From an uncultured Bacteroidales bacterium (GTDB lineage Bacteria; Bacteroidota; Bacteroidia; Bacteroidales; P3), in contig CAJTPR010000002.1 of NCBI GenBank assembly GCA_910578275.1, forward strand, positions 1 to 64,000: a DNA stretch of 64,000 nucleotides. The letters run 5' to 3'. The notes under the pieces were generated by a model. That model had not been told where the DNA came from and did no database searches. It worked only from the letters and a program-made list of their open reading frames with translations. Positions 53,283 to 61,593 of the stretch are shown in pieces. The translations under genes and the position numbers were made by a program. The number at the start of each line of letters is the position of its first letter. The stretch's first letter is position 1.

Positions 53283-53800
53283 CGCCTTACCCGTTTTTTC
53301 ACTTTCAAATCATCATAGCCCGGAAAACATGCCGCCAACATTTCGTCTTCCTTTTCATGAATGGCCTTTTCTTCTTCCGGGGTCTTATCCTTGTATCCTG
53401 CCAAATGGAGCAGCCCATGAATCATCACCCGATTCAATTCGTCGATATGTTTCACGTGAAACATTTTTGCATTTTCCTTGATACGTTCGATACTGATATA
53501 TATGTCGCCTGAAACCGGCCGACGATTTTTTCCTCTCGACCTGTCCGATAAAAAAGAATCCCCCATGGGAAAATCTTCATCCGTCAACGTATAATCAAAT
53601 GTTATGACATCCGTCAACGTATCATGATCCAGATATTCCTTGTTCACTTTCAAAAGGTATTCATCCGAACAAAAGACATACGTGATTCCTGTTGAAACGC
53701 AACCCAAACGTTCCAATACCTTCAACAAGCGGACCCGTGTCTCGTTTCGACGCATAAAACCCACCTTGAAATCTTGTTCGATAAACGTAATCTCTTTCAT
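53279..53800 (-). CDS. ybeY: Endoribonuclease YbeY (16S rRNA maturation)
   Basis: A 173-residue metal-dependent RNase for 16S rRNA 3'-end processing and ribosome quality control. The metal site is HGLLHLAGYKDK: H128 and H132 are present, but the third ligand, usually His in GYDH, is replaced by a K-D-K context with D138; I believe this is usual in Bacteroidota. Codons 113-118 (MFHVKH) are dictated by a perfect parS site inside the gene, a typical peptide signature of parS in coding DNA. It overlaps mnmG by four bases. Confidence 0.93.
   Translation of the reverse strand: MKEITFIEQDFKVGFMRRNETRVRLLKVLERLGCVSTGITYVFCSDEYLLKVNKEYLDHDTLTDVITFDYTLTDEDFPMGDSFLSDRSRGKNRRPVSGDIYISIERIKENAKMFHVKHIDELNRVMIHGLLHLAGYKDKTPEEEKAIHEKEDEMLAACFPGYDDLKVKKRVRR
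53448..53463. promoter_or_regulatory. parS centromere site inside ybeY
   Basis: TGTTTCACGTGAAACA, the perfect 16-base palindromic parS consensus bound by ParB. It nucleates chromosome partition complexes and is normally found near oriC. The centre is about 4 kb from the proposed origin. Confidence 0.93.
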
Positions 53801-53818
53801 TTTAACATTTTATAAGGG

Positions 53819-53834
53819 TGTTTCACGTGAAACA
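53819..53834. promoter_or_regulatory. parS centromere site between DUF4175 gene and ybeY
   Basis: A second perfect TGTTTCACGTGAAACA. The palindrome extends four more bases on each side (AGGG and CCCT, 53815-53838). It lies in the 48-base gap upstream of ybeY, 371 bases from the first site. Confidence 0.93.
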
Positions 53835-53848
53835 CCCTATGATTCAAA

Positions 53849-56800
53849 TTATTTTTCTTCCATGTCAAATAAAAAATCCTGCACTTTTTTCTTGTAGTAC
53901 GGACGCATTTCCGGATAAGAAAACCGAAGCAGGTCGTTTCCCGGCATCTTCTTCTTGATATGATCTTCCAAACTGTCACCCAGGAAAGGATCGAAGACAT
54001 CCCCCTCCTTCGCATCCCGTTTATCGTCTCTTTCACGTTTCAATTCGGCATTCTCCGCTTCCAACAAACGACTCTCTATGTTCTTCTGCCGAGAAAGGAC
54101 CTGATCGTTCAGGATACGGTTCACCAAATCGCGTTCGGTACGCTCCATATCCCCTAAGACTTGATTATACAAACCGGAAGACCCGGGATTATTCTGTTTT
54201 TCCTTTTGCATCTTTTCTTGGAACATCCGTCGGATCATTTCCTGTTTGGCGGCTGCCCGTGCAAAGGCTTCCGAAACTTTTTCATCCGATACCTCGCCTC
54301 CTTGTGAATTTCCCGACTCGCCGGACTTTGTCTGTTTGTTGGACGAAGTATTCTGACTCTTGCCTTCTTTTTGCATTTGCTGCAACATTCTTTTCAATTC
54401 TTCCAACTGCCGGTTCAAGTCATTCTGCATTTGTTGCAGAGACGGCTTGTTTTGTTTTTTCATCATCGATTCCATGGACGGGACATGCATGGAAGCACTT
54501 TTTTCACCAGGCTTCGGACAAGACATTTGCGGTTGTCCCCGTTGTTTCTTCTTGGAAGATCCGCTTTTTCCTTTCATGTTCATTTTCTGTTGCATCCTGT
54601 CCAAGGATTCGGAAAGCAACAGGGCCAGATTATTGAGCGAAGTCATGGTATATTGCTGACGGGCCAAGGCTCGGCTATTGGCGGTATTGTAATGCTGATA
54701 ATGAATATTGTTCATCGCCAAAAGCAAATCCAAGGTTTCCTGGCTATACGAAAGCATGTTCCTTACTTCCTGATTCGTGGAAAGGGCTACTTGCGGCTGA
54801 CGCCGGGATATGGCATTTATGCTATCGGCCAGAAAGCGTATTTCCATATTCAAGGCCGATTGTTTCCTGATTTGTACGGCATAACGCGGATCATTCAAAT
54901 AAGTCTTTCCCAACGATTCCATCAAGTTCTCCTGGCTAACTGAAACACGAACCGTGGATTTCAACAAAATTCTCAGGAAATCGGCATCTTCCGCTTCATT
55001 CTCCTCCTCTATCCGTTCCATCTGGCTCATGAGGTTTTCAACCAATTCCTCAAGACTTTCATCCGTTCTTCCCTGAGTCTTCTCGGCCGATTTCCTGTCA
55101 TTTTCCTGCAATCGGGAACGTGTGTCCTTCATGTTCTTCCGTACCTTTTCCAAAAGGGAATCCGGTTTGAAAAACGAAGTGGATTTTTCCAAATCCGAAT
55201 TCAAATCTTCCAATTTCTCGAGATCTTTCTGCAACCGTACCCTTTCCTTTTCCAAGTCTTGTTGCAGGGCGAGCATGCTGTCCGAAGGATATTCTTTCCT
55301 ATTGGAAACCTGTCGCATCCGGCTGCTCACATCCCTGCTTCTTTCAAGAAGTTTCTTGGCATCCCCTACGGATTGACGAAGTTTGTTTTCAAACTCCAAG
55401 TATTTGTATAAGTTTAAATTACGTTCAATTTCAGAACGCAAGGCATCTTTTTGCCGTTTCACGTCTTCCAAAACGTCCGTTAATTTTTCCCGAGGAGCAT
55501 TTTGACGCATCAACTCTTGCAATTCCTCCAACTTCCGCATCGTCTTTTCGTCAAAAAGCTTGTCCATCAATTCCTGCAACTGGCGTTGTTTTTCCTGCAA
55601 TTCCTTGTCCGTCTCGAGCAATTCGTTTTCCAGACGCTGTTTTTCCCTTATTTCCTTTGAAAGCCGCTGATAATTCCGCCTTAACTCCTCTTGTTGTCCG
55701 AGCAACCATTCCACACGTTGCCTGTCTTCCCAGGAAATCTGTTTCCTTGATATCAGATCTTGAAGCAACTTGTCCAGTTCCTTCTCGAAATTTTCAACCG
55801 ATTTCAAGGAAAACGAAAACTTGTCATTCACCGAAGCGGATGTCTTTCCTAACTCTTCCCTTACTTCCTCTTCCGAAATCTTCCGATATGAGAATACGGA
55901 CGAATAAGCTGCCTTGAAAGGATGGAACGCGTCATTGTCACGCACCTCGAACCCGTAATCGAATACATCGCCCGGTTGAGGATGGAACGCGTCGATGTCG
56001 AAATAATACGTGAATTCCTGGCTTGATTCGGAAGGCTTCGTTTCCAAGGTATCGGAAAACGTCCAATCGCTTCCTTTTTCCGCATTGGAACAAGAAAGTT
56101 TGAATATCAACGAATGAAAACCATAGTCATCGCTTATCATTCCATGGAAATACCTGCGATAAAACCGGTTGCTGTCAAAAATCTGGACTGCCTCGATACG
56201 CGGATACAGGTCGGGCAGACATTCTATGGAGAAAGACAGGGTATCCGTTTTGACATCTCCGAAAGCTTGAGGTAAAAAAAGATAATCGCAAGACCGGAAT
56301 ATCTGCTTGGAAAAAGAAAAAAAAGGTATCTGTGCCGCCGTTTTCTCAAAACCGGATGTATCGTCTTTGGCAGAGTTTTTTTCCATGAATCCCACCGAAA
56401 GTTCCTTGGCATGATCCATTCTTATCTCCCAATCAACCTTTGTACCTGAAGGAACACTGAAATTCAACGAATTCGACAATACTTCCGGTTTCTTTCCCAT
56501 GTAGGAAGGATAACGCAAGGTTACACGCATCTCCGAAATGAGAGGCTTGTAGTCTACCCGTATAACATAATCCCGGCTCTTGTATTTTCCGCTTGAAATC
56601 CGGAACCTGATCTGGCTTTGGACTTTTTTGAACGTATATGAAAACGAATTGGGAGAATTTTTCCGGCACTCGGCCACCCTGTCCTCGGTATGGATGAATA
56701 TCTTATCCGGCAATATTTCACCTTGTACATGGAGATGCAGGACGAAATCTTCTTCATAGGCGACACGCCATTTCTTGTTTTCCACATTTATCGAAAAAGG

Positions 56801-57385
56801 AAATTCCCTTTCGAAATGTTGATTGTAACGGACAATCCGCTTGGAAGAACCTATGACTTTCGGATTCGTCAGGTAAACGACGGCGAACAATATGGAAACC
56901 ATGAAGAAAAACAAGATATATTTCACGTTCGTCTTGAACTTCACTACCTTTTCAAAACGATAGGAAACGAATTTCGTGCTGGTCTGTTCGATGGCGGCTT
57001 CAAGCAGTCTCGAAAAGGAGGAATTCCATTCGACTCTCGATTTGAGGTCAAGGACGTTATAAAGCTTGTCGTCCAACTCGGGATAACAAACGGCCAGATA
57101 ACGCGCCGCTTGCTCATGGCTCATACGTTTGAACCATCCCCTGCCCTGTCCGAACGGATAAACGACCATTATCGAAAAACCTGTTACGAACAATATCACG
57201 AACATCCAGAAAAACCATTTCCTGACGTTTCCGGACAAGAACGAGAAATATTCTATGAGACAGGAAACAAGGAATGCGGATAATCCGACGGCCAAAAGCA
57301 CGAACAAGCCTTTCCATGCACGATTCATGTAGAAACGCTGCAAGAAGATGTCCAGTTTGCTTATGAAATTATCGTATGCGGTCAT
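53849..57385 (-). CDS. DUF4175 family membrane protein
   Basis: An 1178-residue protein. Two hydrophobic segments near the N-terminus (about 24-46 and 58-78) and one at about 150-172 anchor it. A beta-rich region follows (about 185-500), then a very long charged coiled-coil region (about 540-800, rich in Glu, Lys, Arg, Gln and Leu), and a low-complexity Gln/Lys/Ser part (about 985-1085). This matches DUF4175, whose function is unknown to me. It heads the operon with ybeY, mnmG and mutS, and starts at the left border of the oriC region. Its base composition is more AT-rich than that of genes further left. Confidence 0.85.
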   Translation of the reverse strand: MTAYDNFISKLDIFLQRFYMNRAWKGLFVLLAVGLSAFLVSCLIEYFSFLSGNVRKWFFWMFVILFVTGFSIMVVYPFGQGRGWFKRMSHEQAARYLAVCYPELDDKLYNVLDLKSRVEWNSSFSRLLEAAIEQTSTKFVSYRFEKVVKFKTNVKYILFFFMVSILFAVVYLTNPKVIGSSKRIVRYNQHFEREFPFSINVENKKWRVAYEEDFVLHLHVQGEILPDKIFIHTEDRVAECRKNSPNSFSYTFKKVQSQIRFRISSGKYKSRDYVIRVDYKPLISEMRVTLRYPSYMGKKPEVLSNSLNFSVPSGTKVDWEIRMDHAKELSVGFMEKNSAKDDTSGFEKTAAQIPFFSFSKQIFRSCDYLFLPQAFGDVKTDTLSFSIECLPDLYPRIEAVQIFDSNRFYRRYFHGMISDDYGFHSLIFKLSCSNAEKGSDWTFSDTLETKPSESSQEFTYYFDIDAFHPQPGDVFDYGFEVRDNDAFHPFKAAYSSVFSYRKISEEEVREELGKTSASVNDKFSFSLKSVENFEKELDKLLQDLISRKQISWEDRQRVEWLLGQQEELRRNYQRLSKEIREKQRLENELLETDKELQEKQRQLQELMDKLFDEKTMRKLEELQELMRQNAPREKLTDVLEDVKRQKDALRSEIERNLNLYKYLEFENKLRQSVGDAKKLLERSRDVSSRMRQVSNRKEYPSDSMLALQQDLEKERVRLQKDLEKLEDLNSDLEKSTSFFKPDSLLEKVRKNMKDTRSRLQENDRKSAEKTQGRTDESLEELVENLMSQMERIEEENEAEDADFLRILLKSTVRVSVSQENLMESLGKTYLNDPRYAVQIRKQSALNMEIRFLADSINAISRRQPQVALSTNQEVRNMLSYSQETLDLLLAMNNIHYQHYNTANSRALARQQYTMTSLNNLALLLSESLDRMQQKMNMKGKSGSSKKKQRGQPQMSCPKPGEKSASMHVPSMESMMKKQNKPSLQQMQNDLNRQLEELKRMLQQMQKEGKSQNTSSNKQTKSGESGNSQGGEVSDEKVSEAFARAAAKQEMIRRMFQEKMQKEKQNNPGSSGLYNQVLGDMERTERDLVNRILNDQVLSRQKNIESRLLEAENAELKRERDDKRDAKEGDVFDPFLGDSLEDHIKKKMPGNDLLRFSYPEMRPYYKKKVQDFLFDMEEK

Positions 57386-57419
57386 TTTGAAAGACTATCC
57401 GGCCTTTTCTACAAAAGTG

Positions 57420-57427
57420 TAAAGTTA
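57420..57427 (-). promoter_or_regulatory. Weak -7 box ahead of the DUF4175-ybeY-mnmG-mutS operon
   Basis: TAACTTTA on the - strand, one mismatch from TAnnTTTG, 35 bases before the start. No good -33 element. Confidence 0.35.
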
Positions 57428-57646
57428 CGTTTTTTGAGGCTTTGAAAATGGTTCTTCGAACGGATCGATTCACTACCCATTGTCATTTCACGTTCTCTCG
57501 TCTTATCAGTCATTTAGCTTTTGTTAACAATGTATATTATTGATATTCTTAGATTTTAAAAATTAAAATAAAAATAAGGGATAATAGTAGCCTTAGTAGG
57601 CCTGTTGAAACGGTGGATAATTTTTTCATCCATGAATTATCATTTC

Positions 57647-57655
57647 TTATCCACA
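57647..57655 (+). promoter_or_regulatory. Perfect DnaA box
   Basis: TTATCCACA, exact consensus for DnaA binding, inside the AT-rich gene-free region. Confidence 0.8.
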
Positions 57656-57924
57656 GGTCATGCTCGTTTATCGATAGTTAATAAACAAAAAAGAATATTG
57701 ATAAACAATATTTTACGTAAATTACGAACATGTGTTGAAATCAAACGGTATCAAGTTTTCAAACCTTTCATCTTTTAACATTTTTTTAGTTAAAAATGCT
57801 TGAAATCGTTTGATAAGATCTTAATGGACGTTAATTTCTTTTTCCTTGTTTTTTATCAACTGCCGGTTAACCGTTTGTCCACATGATGTAAACAATATAT
57901 TGACAATAATACACCGTTTGTCTT

Positions 57925-58533
57925 TTATCGGATGACGGATGCGTTTTCCTTCTCAAATTCACGAGAGTCGTCTTTTTTTCGGGCGTCACCGATGATTCTT
58001 TTGATAAAACCGGATTTGGCTTCGGTATAACCGTCCCTGTCGTTTTTGTATCGAATCAGAAGATTTGTTTTCAGTGCTTCATATTCACGGGATGCCGTCG
58101 GGTCGTTATTGAGGTGATCGCGGAAAAGAATTTCATCGTTATCGCCGAAAGCATGGAAATGGATATGGAATACTTTTTTGGCATATCCTTCGGGCGTATA
58201 TCCTTTATTGAAACTCATGCGGGTATCGGAAGACGACATGCATATATATCCTGCCGCTTCCATTTCCGCTTTGATACGTTGCCAGTCGGTATCGGGAGCA
58301 ATTTCCACGAGAATATCGATTATCGGTTTGGACATGATGTCCGGTATGGCCGTGCTGCCGATATGGTTGATGATGGGAGAATATTCCGAAAGTATTACCG
58401 ACAAATCGTTGATTTCTTCTTTCGCCCATTTTTTCCACTGCTTCCGATGCGGAGTCAGGACGATGGGAAATAAGCGCCATAGTTCTTCCAACGTCATGTC
58501 TTCGAGCGCCTTCTTGTTTGAATGGTTTTCCAT
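57925..58533 (-). CDS. GrpB family protein (nucleotidyltransferase fold)
   Basis: A 202-residue cytoplasmic protein. It has the GrpB/UPF0157 core: INHIGSTAIPDIMSKPIIDILV, with the GST and Asp-x-x pattern of the nucleotidyltransferase fold, and later FHIHFHAFGDNDEILFRDHL. Substrate is unknown; some relatives are fused to dephospho-CoA kinase, but this one is stand-alone. It ends at the right border of the oriC region and lies 48 bases after the RlmI-type gene on the same strand, so it is transcribed toward the origin. Confidence 0.9.
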   Translation of the reverse strand: MENHSNKKALEDMTLEELWRLFPIVLTPHRKQWKKWAKEEINDLSVILSEYSPIINHIGSTAIPDIMSKPIIDILVEIAPDTDWQRIKAEMEAAGYICMSSSDTRMSFNKGYTPEGYAKKVFHIHFHAFGDNDEILFRDHLNNDPTASREYEALKTNLLIRYKNDRDGYTEAKSGFIKRIIGDARKKDDSREFEKENASVIR

Positions 58534-58581
58534 GCATCTCCGTGTTTGCGAAGCGTCTTTCGATAGTTTTCCGTCTTAGGT

Positions 58582-59769
58582 CTATTCCACGGCGAGCACC
58601 AGTCCTTTCAGGTATTCTCCTTCGGGATGATAGATGTTTACCGGGTGGTCGGCGGGCTGTGAAAGTTGATGGAGGATACGTACGTCGCGACCGCTTTGTG
58701 CGGCCGCGCTGAACACGGCCAGGCGGAAATCCTGACGTGAAACGGCCTGTGAACATGAGAACGTGAAAAGGATACCGCCAGGTGCCATGTTCTTGAATGC
58801 GATCGCATTGAGTTTCCTATAGCCTTGCAACGCCTGGCGAAGCGCGTCGTGATGCTTGGCGAAGGCAGGCGGATCGAGTATGACAAGATCGAAGTCCTTT
58901 CCTTTTTCGCGCAAATAGTCGAAAGCGTCGCAAGCCACGGCTTGGTGAGGCGCCTTTTCTCCGAAATTCAACGTCACGTTCTGTCTTGTCAATCCGATGG
59001 CTTTTTCGGAACTGTCAACGGAAACCACCTTCTTTGCTCCGGCACGCAAGGCATAAAGCGAAAAGCCGCCCGTGTAGCAAAACATGTTCAATACACGCTT
59101 CTTGGCGGAGTAACGCTCCACCAAAGCGCGGTTTTCACGTTGGTCGACGAAGAATCCCGTTTTCTGGCCTTCCATCCAGTCCGGATAAAATCTCAATCCG
59201 TTTTCCATGGCCATGGGCCTTTCTTCATGTTCCCTGCCTGTCAGGTATCCGTCTTCCGGTTCCAGGTCTGCCTTGAAAGGCAAGGTGTTTTCCGACTTGT
59301 AGTAGATGTTTCCGATGAAATCGGAACATTCTTTCATGATGGCGTCGGCTATCAGTTGCCGGTCCAGGTGCATTCCCGGCGAGTGCGCCTGCATCACGGC
59401 CGTGTTTCCGTAAATGTCCACTACCAGACCCGGAAGGAAATCGCCTTCTCCGTGGATGAGCCGGAACGTATCGTTGTCGGGCCGGATCAGGTTCAGGTTC
59501 CTGCGCAAGGCAAGCGCTTTTCGTATGCGTCGCCGGTAAAAATCCTTGTCGATGACATCGGGCACGAAGGAAAGTATGCGTACGGCGATGCTGCCCACTT
59601 GCGTATGACCGATACCGAGGAACTCGCCTTGTGATGAATGCACCTCCGCCTTGTCGCCTTCTTGCAACCTTCCGCCCTGCACGTTGGCGATGGCACCGGA
59701 AAATACCCAAGGATGAAATCTTTTGAGCGATTCTTCCTTGCCTGGCCTTAATATGATTTTCGGATACAT
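58582..59769 (-). CDS. RlmI-type 23S rRNA (cytosine-C5) methyltransferase
   Basis: A 395-residue SAM-dependent methyltransferase. An N-terminal PUA RNA-binding domain (about 1-80, LKRFHPWVFSGAI) precedes the RlmI-like domain with VLNMFCYTGGFSLYALRAGA (SAM motif I), VVSVDSSEKAI and the catalytic-site LVILDPPAFAK, then the TFSCSQAVS cysteine region. E. coli RlmI methylates C1962; the exact target here is inferred. It lies 21 bases after the SDR gene. Confidence 0.9.
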   Translation of the reverse strand: MYPKIILRPGKEESLKRFHPWVFSGAIANVQGGRLQEGDKAEVHSSQGEFLGIGHTQVGSIAVRILSFVPDVIDKDFYRRRIRKALALRRNLNLIRPDNDTFRLIHGEGDFLPGLVVDIYGNTAVMQAHSPGMHLDRQLIADAIMKECSDFIGNIYYKSENTLPFKADLEPEDGYLTGREHEERPMAMENGLRFYPDWMEGQKTGFFVDQRENRALVERYSAKKRVLNMFCYTGGFSLYALRAGAKKVVSVDSSEKAIGLTRQNVTLNFGEKAPHQAVACDAFDYLREKGKDFDLVILDPPAFAKHHDALRQALQGYRKLNAIAFKNMAPGGILFTFSCSQAVSRQDFRLAVFSAAAQSGRDVRILHQLSQPADHPVNIYHPEGEYLKGLVLAVE

Positions 59770-59790
59770 GTTCTTTCGGTTTATTGGAAA

Positions 59791-60543
59791 TCAGATTTCA
59801 TGCCTGGAAGCCACTTTCAACCGCACCCAAAGCCGGCCGGGAACGAGTTTCCAGAAGAAAACGAGCATGCGGTAACGCCAATCCACGACGGCGACCCGCC
59901 GTTTCCTTTCGATGGCCCGCACGATATGTCTTGCCACATCTTCCGCCTTGAGTCTTAGCGGATAACGGCTGCCTTTGATCAAGTCCGTGTCCACGAATCC
60001 GGGTCGGATGTCGGTGAAGGAAACCGGCAATCGCCGGATGCGGGCCAGTTGTTCCAGGCATTCCAGGTAATGGCTTTGAAAACGCTTGGAGGAAGAATAG
60101 GCCGGTGCCGCGCCCAGACCTTTGGTTCCCGCGATGCTGCTTATGACGGCGATTTGCCCGTGCTTGCCGGGATGTCCGGCCAAATGCCGGAACGCGGCCG
60201 TGAGCATGCGGGTGAACCCCATGCCGTTGGTATTTATCGTCGCCAGTTCCTTTTCCACGTCCAGCTCCACGTTCTGGTAACCGATACCGGAACTGTGGAA
60301 ATAAAGGTCCATTCCCCCCGTTTCCGTTATCAATTCGTCGAGCAGACGAGGCGCGTCCCGGTCGGTGACGTCGATCTGTTTCACCGCCTTCACTTGCGGG
60401 ATTTCCTGTCTTGATTGTTCCAAGAGCCCGATGCGGCGTCCGGCCAGGCCAAGTTGCCAGCCGCGAGCCGCCAGCTGCTTGGCCACTTCCTTGCCTATTC
60501 CGGAAGTGGCACCCATGATTATCGCCTTTTTTTCATTTTCCAT
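59791..60543 (-). CDS. Short-chain dehydrogenase/reductase
   Basis: A 250-residue Rossmann-fold oxidoreductase. The cofactor-binding GATSGIGKE lies at 11-19, the catalytic Ser/Tyr/Lys are in the VISSIAG and APAYSSSKRFQ segments. A hydrophobic C-terminus (about 225-240) may touch the membrane. Substrate unknown. It is first in a - strand group with the methyltransferase and GrpB genes. Confidence 0.9.
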   Translation of the reverse strand: MENEKKAIIMGATSGIGKEVAKQLAARGWQLGLAGRRIGLLEQSRQEIPQVKAVKQIDVTDRDAPRLLDELITETGGMDLYFHSSGIGYQNVELDVEKELATINTNGMGFTRMLTAAFRHLAGHPGKHGQIAVISSIAGTKGLGAAPAYSSSKRFQSHYLECLEQLARIRRLPVSFTDIRPGFVDTDLIKGSRYPLRLKAEDVARHIVRAIERKRRVAVVDWRYRMLVFFWKLVPGRLWVRLKVASRHEI

Positions 60544-60561
60544 GATGTCGATACTTCACGA

Positions 60562-60569
60562 CAAAGATA
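60562..60569 (-). promoter_or_regulatory. -7 box for the SDR-methyltransferase-GrpB unit
   Basis: TATCTTTG on the - strand, full match, about 19 bases before the SDR start codon. -33 element not clear. Confidence 0.5.
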
Positions 60570-60608
60570 CGGAATAAGCCTTTTTTACTTCTATTGGATA
60601 TAAATCCG

Positions 60609-60616
60609 TAAATTTG
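60609..60616 (+). promoter_or_regulatory. -7 box for nadA
   Basis: TAAATTTG, full match, 59 bases before nadA and divergent from the SDR promoter. -33 element not clear. Confidence 0.45.
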
Positions 60617-60674
60617 TGGTTACGCGCTCCCCAAGGCGTGAAATAAAAAGGTTTTACAAACGGAGGACGTCACT

Positions 60675-61592
60675 ATGGACTTTGTATCGGAAATCAACGC
60701 GTTGCGCAAGGAAAAAAACGCGATCATTCTCGGCCATTATTACCAGATACCCGAAATACAGGACATTGCCGACTATATAGGTGACAGTCTGGCTTTGGCT
60801 CGTCGCGCGGTGGAAACCAAGGCCGACATCATCGTCTTTGCCGGCGTCCACTTCATGGCCGAAACCGCCAAGATCCTCAATCCCGGCCGCAAGGTGCTTT
60901 TGCCCGACCTGGAAGCCGGTTGCTCGTTGGCGGATGCCTGCGACGCGGACGAACTGGCGAAGATGAAAAAGGAGTTTCCCGATCACAAGGTGATTTCCTA
61001 TGTGAATTGCTCGGCGAAGGTAAAGGCACTCTCCGACGTGATCTGTACTTCGGGCAACGCGCTCAAGATCGTGGAAAGTTTTCCCAAGGACGAGAAGATA
61101 TTGTTCGTTCCCGACCGGAACCTGGGCGCGTATATCAACCGCAAGACCGGACGCGACATGAAGCTCTGGCCCGGCAGTTGCCAGATTCACGACGTGCTCA
61201 ATGCCGAGAAAGTGCTCAAACTCAAACTTTCCAAGCCCGAAGCCAAGGTAATCGCCCATCCCGAATGCAATCCGGCGGTGTTGGAAATCGCCGATTTCGT
61301 GGGTTCCACCGCGGCGATGCTCAATTTCATCGTCAAGGATTCCTCGCGCGAATACATCGTGGCCACCGAAACGGGCATCCTGCACCAGATGCGCAAGCTG
61401 ACGCCCCAGAAAAAGTTCTTCGTGGCCACCAACGACGAAACTTGTCTTTGCAACGATTGTCCGTACATGAAACTCAACACGATGGAAAAGCTGTATCGTT
61501 GCCTGAAAGACGAAACGCCCGAAATCATCTTGGACAAGGAATTGATGGACAGGGCGCGCAAGCCCATCGAAACCATGCTGAGACTTAGCTGA
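60675..61592 (+). CDS. nadA: Quinolinate synthase
   Basis: A 305-residue enzyme that condenses iminoaspartate with dihydroxyacetone phosphate to quinolinate in NAD synthesis, using a [4Fe-4S] cluster. The three cluster cysteines are in EAGCSLADAC (C83), PGSCQIHD and the CLCNDCPYM segment. ILGHYYQIPEIQDIADYIGD at the N-terminus is typical. No nadB or nadC is nearby. The MORN/YwqK gene begins two bases after its stop. Confidence 0.97.
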   Translation: MDFVSEINALRKEKNAIILGHYYQIPEIQDIADYIGDSLALARRAVETKADIIVFAGVHFMAETAKILNPGRKVLLPDLEAGCSLADACDADELAKMKKEFPDHKVISYVNCSAKVKALSDVICTSGNALKIVESFPKDEKILFVPDRNLGAYINRKTGRDMKLWPGSCQIHDVLNAEKVLKLKLSKPEAKVIAHPECNPAVLEIADFVGSTAAMLNFIVKDSSREYIVATETGILHQMRKLTPQKKFFVATNDETCLCNDCPYMKLNTMEKLYRCLKDETPEIILDKELMDRARKPIETMLRLS

Positions 61593-61593
61593 C

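Larger units (their letters stand above)
57386..57924. other. Putative chromosomal origin of replication (oriC)
   Basis: A 539-base gene-free, AT-rich region. It holds a perfect DnaA box TTATCCACA (57647-57655, +), one-mismatch boxes GGTGGATAA (57612-57620, i.e. TTATCCACC on -) and TTGTCCACA (57875-57883, +), an A/T-only-like tract (57541-57590) suited to unwinding, TAG-type triplets between tract and boxes (57586-57600), the inverted repeat AATATTG/CAATATT (57694-57712) and TTACGTAA (57713-57720). Two parS sites and mnmG lie within 6 kb, and strand composition changes sign here by eye. No dnaA gene is nearby, which is common outside a few phyla. A weak -7 box for DUF4175 (57420-57427, -) lies at the left edge. 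Confidence 0.82.
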
